Shown piece after piece: positions 6,735-14,786 of a stretch of DNA of 25,043 nt. The notes beneath the pieces were generated by a model, which was given only the letters and a program-made list of their open reading frames with translations, had not been told where the DNA came from and searched no databases. Position 1 is the stretch's first letter. Every line of letters starts with the position of its first letter. Source of the DNA: JAVVSR01 sp964604875 (GTDB lineage: Bacteria > Bacillota > Clostridia > Christensenellales > CAG-917); the NCBI GenBank assembly GCA_964604875.1, contig CAZSAC010000022.1, forward strand, positions 1 to 25,043, in the 5' to 3' direction. The position numbers and the translations under genes are program-made.

Positions 6735-6836
6735 ATATCCGATTTCGCGCGCCTAAAGATTTTGCTTTGAATCCATGGCAACGAAACGGCAGGGTTTAGA
6801 TGGAAACGCCTAAGCCTCCCGCGTTGGGAAAGGAGA
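6735..6836 (+). promoter_or_regulatory. Moco-family (molybdenum/tungsten cofactor) riboswitch
   Basis: The leader matches the Moco RNA motif as I know it from the E. coli moaA leader. It has CTAAAGATTTTGC (E. coli GTAAAGATTGCC), then CAGGG entering a hairpin GGTTTAG (6793-6799) / CTAAGCC (6810-6816) with a 10-base loop, corresponding to P3. The hallmark GCCTCCCG (6814-6821) follows, and then GGGAAAGG (6826-6833). The last element runs into the tupA Shine-Dalgarno (AAGGAG, 6830-6835), so ligand binding could control ribosome access. CCTCCC can also pair with GGGAAAGG. The family is known to sense Moco or the tungsten form. The motif is seen in the sequence; the mechanism is inference. Confidence 0.85.
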
Positions 6837-6839
6837 ATT

Positions 6840-8783
6840 ATGAAAAAAAGCAAATTACTCACCATTTTTTTAGTCTTGGCGCTGACAATTTCCACCTTGG
6901 TTATTTTCACCGCCTGCAAAGACGACACAGTCGTCGAGAACACCGGCGCATACGTTTTAACGGATAAAGCCACGTTCTTATCAATGAAAAAGAATGCCGA
7001 CGGAGACTTGCTCCCCAATTTGGAAATTCTTTTAGAAAAAACTGCGCAACTCCAAAACACTTACACCCTTATCGCAGTCGACCCTGACGGCGCAGGCTTC
7101 GGCGAAACAAAGCCCACCTTAAACACCGACGGCGCAGACGCCCTAATCAACTGGTTCAACCTTGCCTCTACACGCGCTTTGATTGCCGACTATGGCAAGG
7201 ATACTTACGGAGAAGCCCTTTTTACAATTTTGGAAACCGCTCCCACAGCCTTTACGGGCGCAATCCCACAGGCTACAGAACAAACCGACACTATTGAGCT
7301 TTCCACAACAACCTCCGTTAAGGACAGCGGATTATTGACCCCCTTACTTGCAAAGTTTAAAGCTGACTACGGCTATACCGTAAACGTATTCGCAAAAGGC
7401 ACAGGCATTTCAATCGCTAACGCCACAAGCGGCAATGCGGATTTAATTTTAGTACACGCAAAATCTCAAGAAGATGCTTTTGTTACCGATGGCTATGCGC
7501 GTAAGGTTTCGGGCTATACCTCTGAACGTATTTCCTTTATGTATAACTTCTTTGTTATCTGCGGAAATAAAGCTGACCCCGCCAACATCAAAAACGCCAC
7601 AGACGCAGGCGCAGCCCTTAAGGCTATCGCGGACGGCAAATATAATTTCGTATCTCGTGGCGACGCGTCCGGCACTCACAGCGCAGAAATCAATCTTTGG
7701 AAAGCGGCCGGCTTTACAAATATTTCCTTCACAAAAGACAGCGCAGGTGTTGTTACTATCAACGCTCCCGCTGAATACACTTGGTACAACGCGCTCGGTA
7801 AAGGTATGGGCGCAACCTTGACTGCCGCCAACGCAATGGCAACCAAAGCCGACACAGGTGCTGAGAACACCGGCGCATACGTTTTAACGGATAAAGCCAC
7901 GTTCTTATCAATGAAAAAGAATGCCGACGGAGACTTGCTCCCCAATTTGGAAATTCTTTTAGAAAAAACTGCGCAACTCCAAAACACTTACACCCTTATC
8001 GCAGTCGACCCTGACGGCGCAGGCTTCGGCGAAACAAAGCCCACCTTAAACACCGACGGCGCAGACGCCCTAATCAACTGGTTCAACCTTGCCTCTACAC
8101 GCGCTTTGATTGCCGACTATGGCAAGGATACTTACGGAGAAGCCCTTTTTACAATTTTGGAAACCGCTCCCACAGCCTTTACGGGCGCAATCCCACAGGC
8201 TACAGAACAAACCGACACTATTGAGCTTTCCACAACAACCTCCGTTAAGGACAGCGGATTATTGACCCCCTTACTTGCAAAGTTTAAAGCTGACTACGGC
8301 TATACCGTAAACGTATTCGCAAAAGGCACAGGCATTTCAATCGCTAACGCCACAAGCGGCAATGCGGATTTAATTTTAGTACACGCAAAATCTCAAGAAG
8401 ATGCTTTTGTTACCGATGGCTATGCGCGTAAGGTTTCGGGCTATACCTCTGAACGTATTTCCTTTATGTATAACTTCTTTGTTATCTGCGGAAATAAAGC
8501 TGACCCCGCCAACATCAAAAACGCCACAGACGCAGGCGCAGCCCTTAAGGCTATCGCGGACGGCAAATATAATTTCGTATCTCGTGGCGACGCGTCCGGC
8601 ACTCACAGCGCAGAAATCAATCTTTGGAAAGCGGCCGGCTTTACAAATATTTCCTTCACAAAAGACAGCGCAGGTGTTGTTACTATCAACGCTCCCGCTG
8701 AATACACTTGGTACAACGCGCTCGGTAAAGGTATGGGCGCAACCTTGACTGCCGCCAACGCAATGGCAACCAAAGCCGCCTAA
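6840..8783 (+). CDS. tupA: Tungstate-binding lipoprotein TupA with permuted tandem duplication
   Basis: This is the substrate-binding protein of a tungstate ABC importer. It has a lipoprotein signal (Lys-rich start, hydrophobic core, Cys at about residue 26 in FTAC). TupA hallmarks are ELSTTTSVKDSGLL, LVHAKS, FVSRGDASGTH and GKGMGATLTAAN (first lobe), then GAYVLTDKATFLSMKK and YGKDTYGEALF (second lobe). In ordinary TupA the TTTS lobe comes first. Here the order is second lobe (about 36-140), first lobe (152-335), second lobe (345-449), first lobe (461-647). At 647 residues it is about twice the family length. Residues 152-449 form a complete TupA in normal order, flanked by two spare lobes. 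The two halves are identical over 916 bases. The reading frame is intact. An assembly artefact is possible. Confidence 0.9.
   Translation: MKKSKLLTIFLVLALTISTLVIFTACKDDTVVENTGAYVLTDKATFLSMKKNADGDLLPNLEILLEKTAQLQNTYTLIAVDPDGAGFGETKPTLNTDGADALINWFNLASTRALIADYGKDTYGEALFTILETAPTAFTGAIPQATEQTDTIELSTTTSVKDSGLLTPLLAKFKADYGYTVNVFAKGTGISIANATSGNADLILVHAKSQEDAFVTDGYARKVSGYTSERISFMYNFFVICGNKADPANIKNATDAGAALKAIADGKYNFVSRGDASGTHSAEINLWKAAGFTNISFTKDSAGVVTINAPAEYTWYNALGKGMGATLTAANAMATKADTGAENTGAYVLTDKATFLSMKKNADGDLLPNLEILLEKTAQLQNTYTLIAVDPDGAGFGETKPTLNTDGADALINWFNLASTRALIADYGKDTYGEALFTILETAPTAFTGAIPQATEQTDTIELSTTTSVKDSGLLTPLLAKFKADYGYTVNVFAKGTGISIANATSGNADLILVHAKSQEDAFVTDGYARKVSGYTSERISFMYNFFVICGNKADPANIKNATDAGAALKAIADGKYNFVSRGDASGTHSAEINLWKAAGFTNISFTKDSAGVVTINAPAEYTWYNALGKGMGATLTAANAMATKAA
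6936..7851 (+). repeat. 916-bp direct repeat, copy 1 (inside tupA)
   Basis: Starting at GAGAACACCGG, this copy appears identical, base for base, to 7863-8778. The offset is 927 bases (309 codons). The bases just before it (GACGACACAGTCGTC) resemble the linker before copy 2 (GCCGACACAGGTGCT), so homology reaches slightly beyond the perfect block. Confidence 0.95.
7863..8778 (+). repeat. 916-bp direct repeat, copy 2 (inside tupA)
   Basis: Second copy of the repeat, separated from the first by 11 bases (7852-7862) and ending two codons before the tupA stop. The absence of visible differences implies a very recent duplication, ongoing gene conversion, or an assembly error. Confidence 0.95.
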
Positions 8784-8794
8784 CAAAAATATTC

Positions 8795-8823
8795 GAGGGC
8801 TACGCAAAGTAGCCCTCTCTTTT
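8795..8823 (+). terminator. Hairpin between tupA and tupB (partial terminator / mRNA stabiliser)
   Basis: GAGGGCTAC (8795-8803) and GTAGCCCTC (8809-8817) form a perfect 9-base-pair stem with a 5-base loop, followed by TCTTTT. Such hairpins after binding-protein genes often let most transcripts stop there, giving more binding protein than permease. Confidence 0.75.
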
Positions 8824-8829
8824 AAAAAA

Positions 8830-9549
8830 ATGACAAAAGCATTTAACCGCGCGTGGGAATTGATTTTTTCGGGCGACCCCGTTATTTGGGGCATCATCGC
8901 CCGAACCCTAAAAATGTCGTTATCAAGCTCGCTTATCGCTTTTGCGATAGGCGCGCTTTTCGGCGTTTTGTTGGCTTTATATAAATTCCCCGGGCAACGG
9001 CTGATTATCCGCATAAATAAAACCCTTATGGGACTTCCTCCCGTATTGGCAGGATTGGTGGTTTTTATATTGCTGTCAGGCACGGGACCGTTTGGGAAAT
9101 ATCGCCTTATATTTACTATGACGGCAATGATAATTGCGCAAGTCATTTTAATCACGCCGATTATCGCCGGTATGACTGAAAGCTTTGCGTCCTCCGTTGC
9201 GCCGAGAATGCTTGCCGCAACCAAGGGTATGAACATCGGTAAAACAAAAACCATTATGCTTATGTTCAACGAAAGCAAATATCAGCTTATATCAATCTAC
9301 CTTATGGGCTTCTCTCGGGCAATCGCCGAGGTAGGCGCGGTGACTTTGGCAGGTGGCAGCATTGCAAACAAAACCGAGGTTATGACTACCGCTATTATGG
9401 ATTATACCAATATGGGCAACTTCGGCTATGCGCTAGGCTTAGGCTTAATGCTATTGTTCATTTCGCTCCTTGTAAACGGACTGGTTACCTTCACGCAGGA
9501 AATTCGCCGAGAAAACTCTTTCCTGCATAAGCTTAGAAAACAAAAATGA
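8830..9549 (+). CDS. tupB: Tungstate ABC transporter permease
   Basis: This is the membrane subunit (239 residues, about five or six helices) that forms the translocation path for tungstate. It shows helices around residues 18-50, 65-85, 93-115 and 195-225. The cytoplasmic EAA-type loop that docks on the ATPase appears as MLAATKGMNIGKTKTIMLMFNES. The segments LMGLPPVLAGLVVFILLS and GFSRAIAEVGAVTLAGGSI are typical of TupB/WtpB permeases. The stop codon overlaps the tupC start. Oddly, no Shine-Dalgarno site precedes the ATG: the bases between the hairpin and the start are only T and A. Translation may therefore depend on the leader being unstructured. Confidence 0.93.
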   Translation: MTKAFNRAWELIFSGDPVIWGIIARTLKMSLSSSLIAFAIGALFGVLLALYKFPGQRLIIRINKTLMGLPPVLAGLVVFILLSGTGPFGKYRLIFTMTAMIIAQVILITPIIAGMTESFASSVAPRMLAATKGMNIGKTKTIMLMFNESKYQLISIYLMGFSRAIAEVGAVTLAGGSIANKTEVMTTAIMDYTNMGNFGYALGLGLMLLFISLLVNGLVTFTQEIRRENSFLHKLRKQK

Positions 9550-10208
9550 TAAACATTTCCGCAAAAAAAACATACGGCAACAAGCTTGCCTTAGATATAA
9601 ATTCTCTCACGTTTGAGCAAGGGAAAGCCTATGCTCTCATTGGCGCAAACGGAAGCGGAAAATCTACCCTTTTGAAAATTCTTGCCCGACAAATAGAGTT
9701 CGACGGCAAAATCGACGGCTTATCAAAAGTTGCCTATATGCCCCAAAACTCCTACGCTTTTTCAATGTCGGTCAAACGAAATATACTTTTGCCGATTCCC
9801 CTGCGGGATAGAAAAGCCTATGAATTTCGCCTCGACTTTTTGGTAGAAAAACTGTCTTTGAAAGCCTTACTCGGCAAAAACGCCGTTTTATTATCAGGCG
9901 GAGAAACGCAGAGAATGGCTTTAGCAAGGACGCTTATGGCAGAATGCGAAACTTTGCTTTTGGACGAGCCTACCTCGGCTTTAGACGTCGAACAAGCAAA
10001 GCTTGCGCTTTCACTTTTGAAAAGTGAGCTTGCCGATAGAAACCTTACTCTTATTTTTGCCACGCACAGCTTAAAGCAAGCCGAACTGCTTGCCGATGAA
10101 GCAATATTTTTGCGCGACGGAAAGGTTTTGGAGCAAGGCTGTCCTAAAACCATTTTTGCTCAACCAAAAACAGCCGAACTTGCCGAATTCATTTCTTTTA
10201 ATTTATAA
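9546..10208 (+). CDS. tupC: Tungstate ABC transporter ATP-binding protein
   Basis: This is the cytoplasmic ATPase that drives tungstate uptake with TupA and TupB. At 220 residues it is a minimal nucleotide-binding domain without a C-terminal regulatory (TOBE/Mop) domain, as expected for TupC rather than ModC. Visible motifs are Walker A GANGSGKST, the Q-loop YMPQNSYAF, the signature LSGGETQRMALARTL, Walker B TLLLDEPTSALD and the H-loop FATHS. The ATG overlaps the tupB stop (ATGA), giving tight translational coupling. Confidence 0.95.
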   Translation: MINISAKKTYGNKLALDINSLTFEQGKAYALIGANGSGKSTLLKILARQIEFDGKIDGLSKVAYMPQNSYAFSMSVKRNILLPIPLRDRKAYEFRLDFLVEKLSLKALLGKNAVLLSGGETQRMALARTLMAECETLLLDEPTSALDVEQAKLALSLLKSELADRNLTLIFATHSLKQAELLADEAIFLRDGKVLEQGCPKTIFAQPKTAELAEFISFNL

Positions 10209-10236
10209 TTATGTTAATATAGAAATAAGGAGAATT

Positions 10237-10737
10237 ATGAAAGAGAATATATATACCGCATCCATCATCACCGTCAGCGACAGCTGCTCACAAGGGGAAA
10301 GAGAAGATTTAAGCGGAAAAGCAATTTTTAAGTTTTTAAGCGACAGAGGGTTAAACGTGCTTTCCTGTCAAATTGCTCCCGACGACACCTCAAAGATTGT
10401 CTCTGCCCTCAAAACCGCGCTTAAAGATAATCCCAACCTCATTTTTACCACAGGCGGGACAGGGTTTTCCACTAGGGACGTAACGCCGGAAGCCACCAGC
10501 GTCGTCATTGAAAGAAACGCGCCCGGTATAGCAGAGGCGATTAGGCACTACAGCCTGCAAATTACTCCTCGGGCAATGCTCTCAAGAGGGATAGCCGGCA
10601 TATGCAAAAATACGATTATCATAAATCTACCCGGCTCGCCAAAGGCGGTTGAAGAAGCCTTATCGGCAATTTTAGAAAGTCTTTTCCACGGTGTCGATAT
10701 TTTGCTTGGAAACGCGCATAATTGCGCTAGAGGCTGA
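10237..10737 (+). CDS. mog: Molybdopterin adenylyltransferase (MogA/MoaB type)
   Basis: This enzyme activates molybdopterin by adenylation before metal insertion. The true start is the ATG at 10237, behind AAGGAG (10227-10232), not the longer open frame that begins inside tupC. The 166-residue protein starts IYTASIITVSDSCSQGERED. It carries the family motif FTTGGTGFSTRDVTPEAT and ends in LPGSPKAVEEAL, both part of the MPT-binding site. It lies three bases before moeA, whose product carries out the next step. It could equally be named moaB; MogA- and MoaB-type proteins are hard to separate by eye. Confidence 0.9.
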   Translation: MKENIYTASIITVSDSCSQGEREDLSGKAIFKFLSDRGLNVLSCQIAPDDTSKIVSALKTALKDNPNLIFTTGGTGFSTRDVTPEATSVVIERNAPGIAEAIRHYSLQITPRAMLSRGIAGICKNTIIINLPGSPKAVEEALSAILESLFHGVDILLGNAHNCARG

Positions 10738-10739
10738 TT

Positions 10740-11954
10740 ATGGATTTTTTTAATGTAACTCCACTAGATAAAGCCAAACAAATTTTTAAAACCAATTTTT
10801 CTCTGGAATCGCTGGGAAGCTCTGTTTTACCGCTTGCTCAAGCGATTGGCAAACGGTGTTATTCTGACGTTATCTCGCCGGAATCGCTTCCCGATTTCAA
10901 CCGTTCAACCGTGGACGGTTACGCCGTCAAGTCGGCAAATACCTATGGCGCAACGGATAGTATCCCCGCCTTGCTGCGCTTAGTTGGAAAAGTGAAAATG
11001 GGCGAAGCCAACACCTTGGAAATATCCTCGGGCGAAACCGTATACGTGCCTACGGGAGGCGCAATCCCCAAGGGCGCGGACGCAATGGTAATGCTTGAAT
11101 ACACCGAGACTATGGCGGATAAGCTTGCCATTTTTAAACCGTGTACCGTTGGAGAAAATATCATCAAAATAGGTGACGACTTTATAAAAGGTTCTGTCGT
11201 GACAAAAAAAGGAAATAAAATAACCTATCTCAACGCAGGCGTCCTAGCGTCTATCGGCGTTGCAGAATTAAAAGTATACAATAGCGTCAAGGTTGCCGTT
11301 ATAAGCACGGGCGACGAAATTGTTGAAATTGATAAAAAAACTCAAATCGGACAGATAAGAAACACAAATTCAACGATAAATTCAGCTTTGTGTCAACAAG
11401 AAGGTTTTGAAATTGTCTCCGACGTTCTTCTTCCCGACAATTTTGAAAGCTTGGATTTTGCCGTTTTAGACGCAGTAAAGCGCGCGGACATCGTTCTGAT
11501 TTCAGGGGGAAGTTCTATCGGAAGCAAAGACTTTACCGAAAAGGTTTTGGCAAAAGAAGGTGAAATTTTGGCGCACGGGCTTGCCTTAAAACCCGGCAAA
11601 CCCACCATTATGGCAAAGGTTAAAGGGAAAATGGTTGTCGGGCTTCCCGGCCATCCTATGGCGTGTCTTTTGACATTACGCCTTCTTGTTTTAGACGCAG
11701 TTGCAGAGCTTTTTGGCGATACCAAAAAACCCTTTGTTTACGCTGTCACCACCACCAATTTGCCATCGTCTGCGGGACGACTTACCGTTCAGCCCGTCAA
11801 GCTGTCCACTGAGGAAGATATTGTTTACGCTACACCCTTGTTTTATAAATCGGGTTTAGTTTCGGTTTTGGCGGAAGCCGACGGCTATTTTTTAATCGAG
11901 CCTAATCAAGAAGGAGTTTATAAAAACCAACGTATTAAGGTTTTTTATTTATAA
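10740..11954 (+). CDS. moeA: Molybdopterin molybdenumtransferase MoeA (first copy)
   Basis: This enzyme inserts molybdate (or tungstate) into adenylated molybdopterin. At 404 residues it is full length. The N-terminal segment has FNRSTVDGYAV. Then come VPTGGAIPKGADAMVMLEY, the MPT-binding-like domain with ISTGDEIVE, and the catalytic core LISGGSSIGSKDFTEKVL, HGLALKPGKPT and VGLPGHPMACL. The C-terminal domain IV follows. The ATG is two bases after the mog stop, with a weak AGAGG site. A second MoeA-type gene follows at once, suggesting that the two copies have different metal preferences or roles. Confidence 0.95.
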   Translation: MDFFNVTPLDKAKQIFKTNFSLESLGSSVLPLAQAIGKRCYSDVISPESLPDFNRSTVDGYAVKSANTYGATDSIPALLRLVGKVKMGEANTLEISSGETVYVPTGGAIPKGADAMVMLEYTETMADKLAIFKPCTVGENIIKIGDDFIKGSVVTKKGNKITYLNAGVLASIGVAELKVYNSVKVAVISTGDEIVEIDKKTQIGQIRNTNSTINSALCQQEGFEIVSDVLLPDNFESLDFAVLDAVKRADIVLISGGSSIGSKDFTEKVLAKEGEILAHGLALKPGKPTIMAKVKGKMVVGLPGHPMACLLTLRLLVLDAVAELFGDTKKPFVYAVTTTNLPSSAGRLTVQPVKLSTEEDIVYATPLFYKSGLVSVLAEADGYFLIEPNQEGVYKNQRIKVFYL

Positions 11955-11956
11955 CT

Positions 11957-13840
11957 ATGAAACAAAAAGCGTACATCGAAACAAATGATTTTGAATCTAG
12001 CCTAGAAAACTATCTGGCGCATTTCAAAATGCTTCAAAACGAGCTTATTCCTTCCGAGCAAGCCTCGGGACGGGTTACTGCTTGCGCCGTTTTTGCAAAA
12101 GTATGCGACCCTATGTACAACGCTTCGGCTATGGACGGCATTGCGGTTTTTTCTGAAAACACCTTATCGGCGTCTGACACCTCCCCACTTGAATTAACCC
12201 TTGACAGGGATTTTCTCTACGTCAATACGGGAAATCCTATCCCGTCTCAATTCGACAGCGTCATTATGATAGAAGACGCGCTTGTTGACAGCGAAAACAA
12301 AGTTCGCATTTTATCGCCCTCTCATCCGTGGCAAAATATTCGGGTTATCGGCGAAAGCGTCGTCGCGACTGAAATGATTTTGCCGTCTTTTTCGCTTATT
12401 CGTCCTATCGATATAGGCGCGATACTGGCTGGAGGCAACGACAAAATTGACGTCATAAAACAACCGCGCGTGGGGATTATCCCCACAGGGCGCGAAATGG
12501 TAAACTCGGCGCAGGAGTTAGGAGTCGGGAAGCTTCGGGAAAGCAACAGTCACGTTTTTTGCGCCCTTGCCCAAAGCTATGGAGCAATTCCCTCTAGATA
12601 TGATATTGTAGAAGATAATCCGCTTGCTTTAGAGCTTGCCCTAAATAAAGCCGTTGCCGAAAACGATATAGTTGTTATCAACGCGGGAAGCTCGGCAGGA
12701 ACTAAGGACTTTACCGTCAATGTAATCGAAAAGCTGGGGAAGGTTTATACGCACGGGCTTGCCATAAAACCCGGCAAACCCACAATTTTAGGCGAAATTG
12801 CCGGCAAACCCGTAATTGGCGTGCCGGGGTATCCCGTGTCTGCGTATATTGTTTTTGAAAGAGTTGTTCAAAAGGTTATCGATAAGCTATCCGGGAAATT
12901 CGATACGCGCTTACCGATTGTAAAGGCTGAGCTTACCAAGCGGATAAACTCTCAGCTCAAGTTTCAAGAATTTGTGCGTGTTGCCCTAGGCAAGGTAAAC
13001 AACATACTTGTCGCAACGCCCTTAGACAGAGGCGCCGCGGCAGTTATGAGCATGGTAAAAGCGGACGGTATTTTAAACATAAGTCGTAATTCCGAGGGTA
13101 TTGAGGCAGGCGCAACCGTCGAGGTGGAGCTTCAAAAACCTCTGTCAGAGATAGAAAAGGCGTTGGTTATTGTGGGCAGTCACGATATGATAATCGACAT
13201 TATTGGCGACTCTATGCCCCTATCCTCCGCCCACGTCGGGAGCCTCTCGGGGATTTTGACGCTGAAAAAACAAGCTTGTAATATTGCGCCTATTCACTTG
13301 CTTGACGAAAACAGCGGAGTGTATAATGAGGCGTATATTAGACAATATTTTCCAAACTGCGCTATGGCGCTTGTTAAAGGAGTAGGCAGAATTCAGGGCA
13401 TATTGGTGGAAAAAGGCAATCCTAAAAATATCGCTTCTATCGCCGACATTGTCAAAAACAAATTAAATTTCGCCAACAGACAAGGCGGGGCGGGCACTAG
13501 GATACTGTTTGACTATCTACTCAAAAAAGACGGATTTTCGGCAAGCGACGTAAAGGGATACGATAAGGAATTTACGACGCATCTTGCCGTTGCAACCGCC
13601 GTCAAAAACAAGGCGTTTGATTGCGGACTCGCCGTACAAACTGCCGCCAATATAATGGATTTGGATTTTATCCCCGTCGGCAGAGAGGATTATGACTTTT
13701 TAGTATATGAGGATTTTTTATCCGATTCCAGATTTATTCGATTTTTGGAAATTCTAAAAAGCGACGAATTTAAGGCTCGTTTGAAAGCGCTTGGCGGTTA
13801 TGAAACAGACCATACGGGTGAAATAAAAATAATAAAATGA
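11957..13840 (+). CDS. MoeA fused to a periplasmic-binding-protein-like domain
   Basis: A 627-residue fusion. Residues 1 to about 395 are a MoeA-type molybdopterin metal transferase with YNASAMDGIAVFSENT, VNTGNPIPSQFDSVIMIED, IIPTGREMV, VINAGSSAGTKDFTVNVI, HGLAIKPGKPT and IGVPGYPVSAYI. From about 400 on comes a cytoplasmic PBP-like domain: IVGSHDMIIDII, a SSAHVGSLSGILTL segment, LVKGVGRIQGILVEKGNPKNI, the characteristic NRQGGAGTRILFDYLL, and HLAVATAVKNKAFDCGLAVQTAA. This domain is related to oxyanion-binding proteins and is known fused to MoeA in clostridia and archaea. It may sense or deliver tungstate/molybdate to the active site (inference). It overlaps moaA by four bases. Confidence 0.92.
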   Translation: MKQKAYIETNDFESSLENYLAHFKMLQNELIPSEQASGRVTACAVFAKVCDPMYNASAMDGIAVFSENTLSASDTSPLELTLDRDFLYVNTGNPIPSQFDSVIMIEDALVDSENKVRILSPSHPWQNIRVIGESVVATEMILPSFSLIRPIDIGAILAGGNDKIDVIKQPRVGIIPTGREMVNSAQELGVGKLRESNSHVFCALAQSYGAIPSRYDIVEDNPLALELALNKAVAENDIVVINAGSSAGTKDFTVNVIEKLGKVYTHGLAIKPGKPTILGEIAGKPVIGVPGYPVSAYIVFERVVQKVIDKLSGKFDTRLPIVKAELTKRINSQLKFQEFVRVALGKVNNILVATPLDRGAAAVMSMVKADGILNISRNSEGIEAGATVEVELQKPLSEIEKALVIVGSHDMIIDIIGDSMPLSSAHVGSLSGILTLKKQACNIAPIHLLDENSGVYNEAYIRQYFPNCAMALVKGVGRIQGILVEKGNPKNIASIADIVKNKLNFANRQGGAGTRILFDYLLKKDGFSASDVKGYDKEFTTHLAVATAVKNKAFDCGLAVQTAANIMDLDFIPVGREDYDFLVYEDFLSDSRFIRFLEILKSDEFKARLKALGGYETDHTGEIKIIK

Positions 13841-14784
13841 AGGATTCTTTTGGCAGACAAATTTCATACGCAAGAATTTCGGTAACCGATTTATGTAATC
13901 TTCGGTGTCGATACTGTATGCCAAACGGCATAGTTAAAAAGGCTCATTCTGAAATTTTGTCGATTGAACAGCTTATGCTTATTTCTGACGTTCTTGCAGA
14001 GCTTGGGGTTTATAAGCAACGCTTAACAGGCGGAGAACCCTTGGTAAGGCGGGGCATTATGGACTTATTATCCCACGTCGGCAAAAACCCAAAGGTTGAA
14101 AAATTGGCAATCACCACAAATGGAATGTTATTATCCGACGTTGCCAACGAATTAAAAGCCGTTGGCGTAAACAGCTTGAATATAAGCATTGATACTTTAG
14201 ACAAAGAAAAGTTTCTTCAGCTTACAGGCGTTGACGGTTTGGGTTCCGCCCTACGCGGAATTGATTTGGCAAAAAGTCTGGGATTTGAGTCATTGAAGCT
14301 TAATTCGGTTTTGCTTAAAGGCATAAACGATACCGATATAAAACAGCTTGCCGACTTTGCAAAATCGGTAAAAGCAAAAATTCGATTTATAGAACTTATG
14401 CCTTTTGAATCACAGTGCAATTTTGCCAAAGACTATTTTATCAGCAAAAATGACATTGTAAACATATATAATTTGCAGCGCGTTGAAAAAGCTGACATGA
14501 CGTCTAAGGAAACCGATTATGTGTTTTTTGATGGAACTCCTATCAGTTTTATCAGCCCTATATCCGATAAGTTTTGCGCTTGCTGTAACAGAATACGCAT
14601 TACCGCGGACGGAAAATTGCTGAATTGTTTGCACGAAAACCGTGAATACAATCTGCTCCCACACTTAAAAATCAAAACTGAGCTTGAAAGCTTTATTACA
14701 AAATGCGTTCTGCAAAAACCCAAAGAACATCATCTTTATGAAGGGACTTTGCAAAAACGTAATATGGAAAATATAGGAGGTTGA
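13837..14784 (+). CDS. moaA: GTP 3',8-cyclase
   Basis: This radical-SAM enzyme starts molybdenum cofactor synthesis by rearranging GTP to 3',8-cH2GTP. The N-terminal cluster motif is CNLRCRYC (Cys 20, 24, 27). LTGGEPLV is the SAM-binding GGE motif. The C-terminal second cluster has Cys 247, 250 and 264 in FCACCNRIRITADGKLLNC. The protein ends in Gly-Gly (residues 314-315), the conserved tail needed for catalysis in known MoaA. The 315-residue length is slightly below the usual 320-335. The start overlaps the preceding gene's stop (ATGA), and the Gly-Gly codons double as the moaC ribosome binding site. Confidence 0.96.
   Translation: MKDSFGRQISYARISVTDLCNLRCRYCMPNGIVKKAHSEILSIEQLMLISDVLAELGVYKQRLTGGEPLVRRGIMDLLSHVGKNPKVEKLAITTNGMLLSDVANELKAVGVNSLNISIDTLDKEKFLQLTGVDGLGSALRGIDLAKSLGFESLKLNSVLLKGINDTDIKQLADFAKSVKAKIRFIELMPFESQCNFAKDYFISKNDIVNIYNLQRVEKADMTSKETDYVFFDGTPISFISPISDKFCACCNRIRITADGKLLNCLHENREYNLLPHLKIKTELESFITKCVLQKPKEHHLYEGTLQKRNMENIGG
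14775..14780 (+). promoter_or_regulatory. moaC ribosome binding site inside the moaA Gly-Gly codons
   Basis: GGAGGT, the last two sense codons of moaA, includes the AGGAGG site, placed 6 bases before the moaC ATG at 14787. This fixes the moaC start at the ATG, not at the earlier in-frame TTG at 14781. Confidence 0.8.
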
Positions 14785-14786
14785 TT

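Noticed and set aside
6936..8778. Mobile element or composite transposon as the source of the long direct repeat
   Set aside because: The repeats are entirely coding, in frame, only 11 bases apart, and carry no transposase or terminal inverted repeats.
8376..9278. 300-residue minus-strand open frame
   Set aside because: It lies antisense to the duplicated tupA and to tupB. Part of it repeats the antisense of the first copy, it has no family resemblance, and its codon pattern is a shadow.
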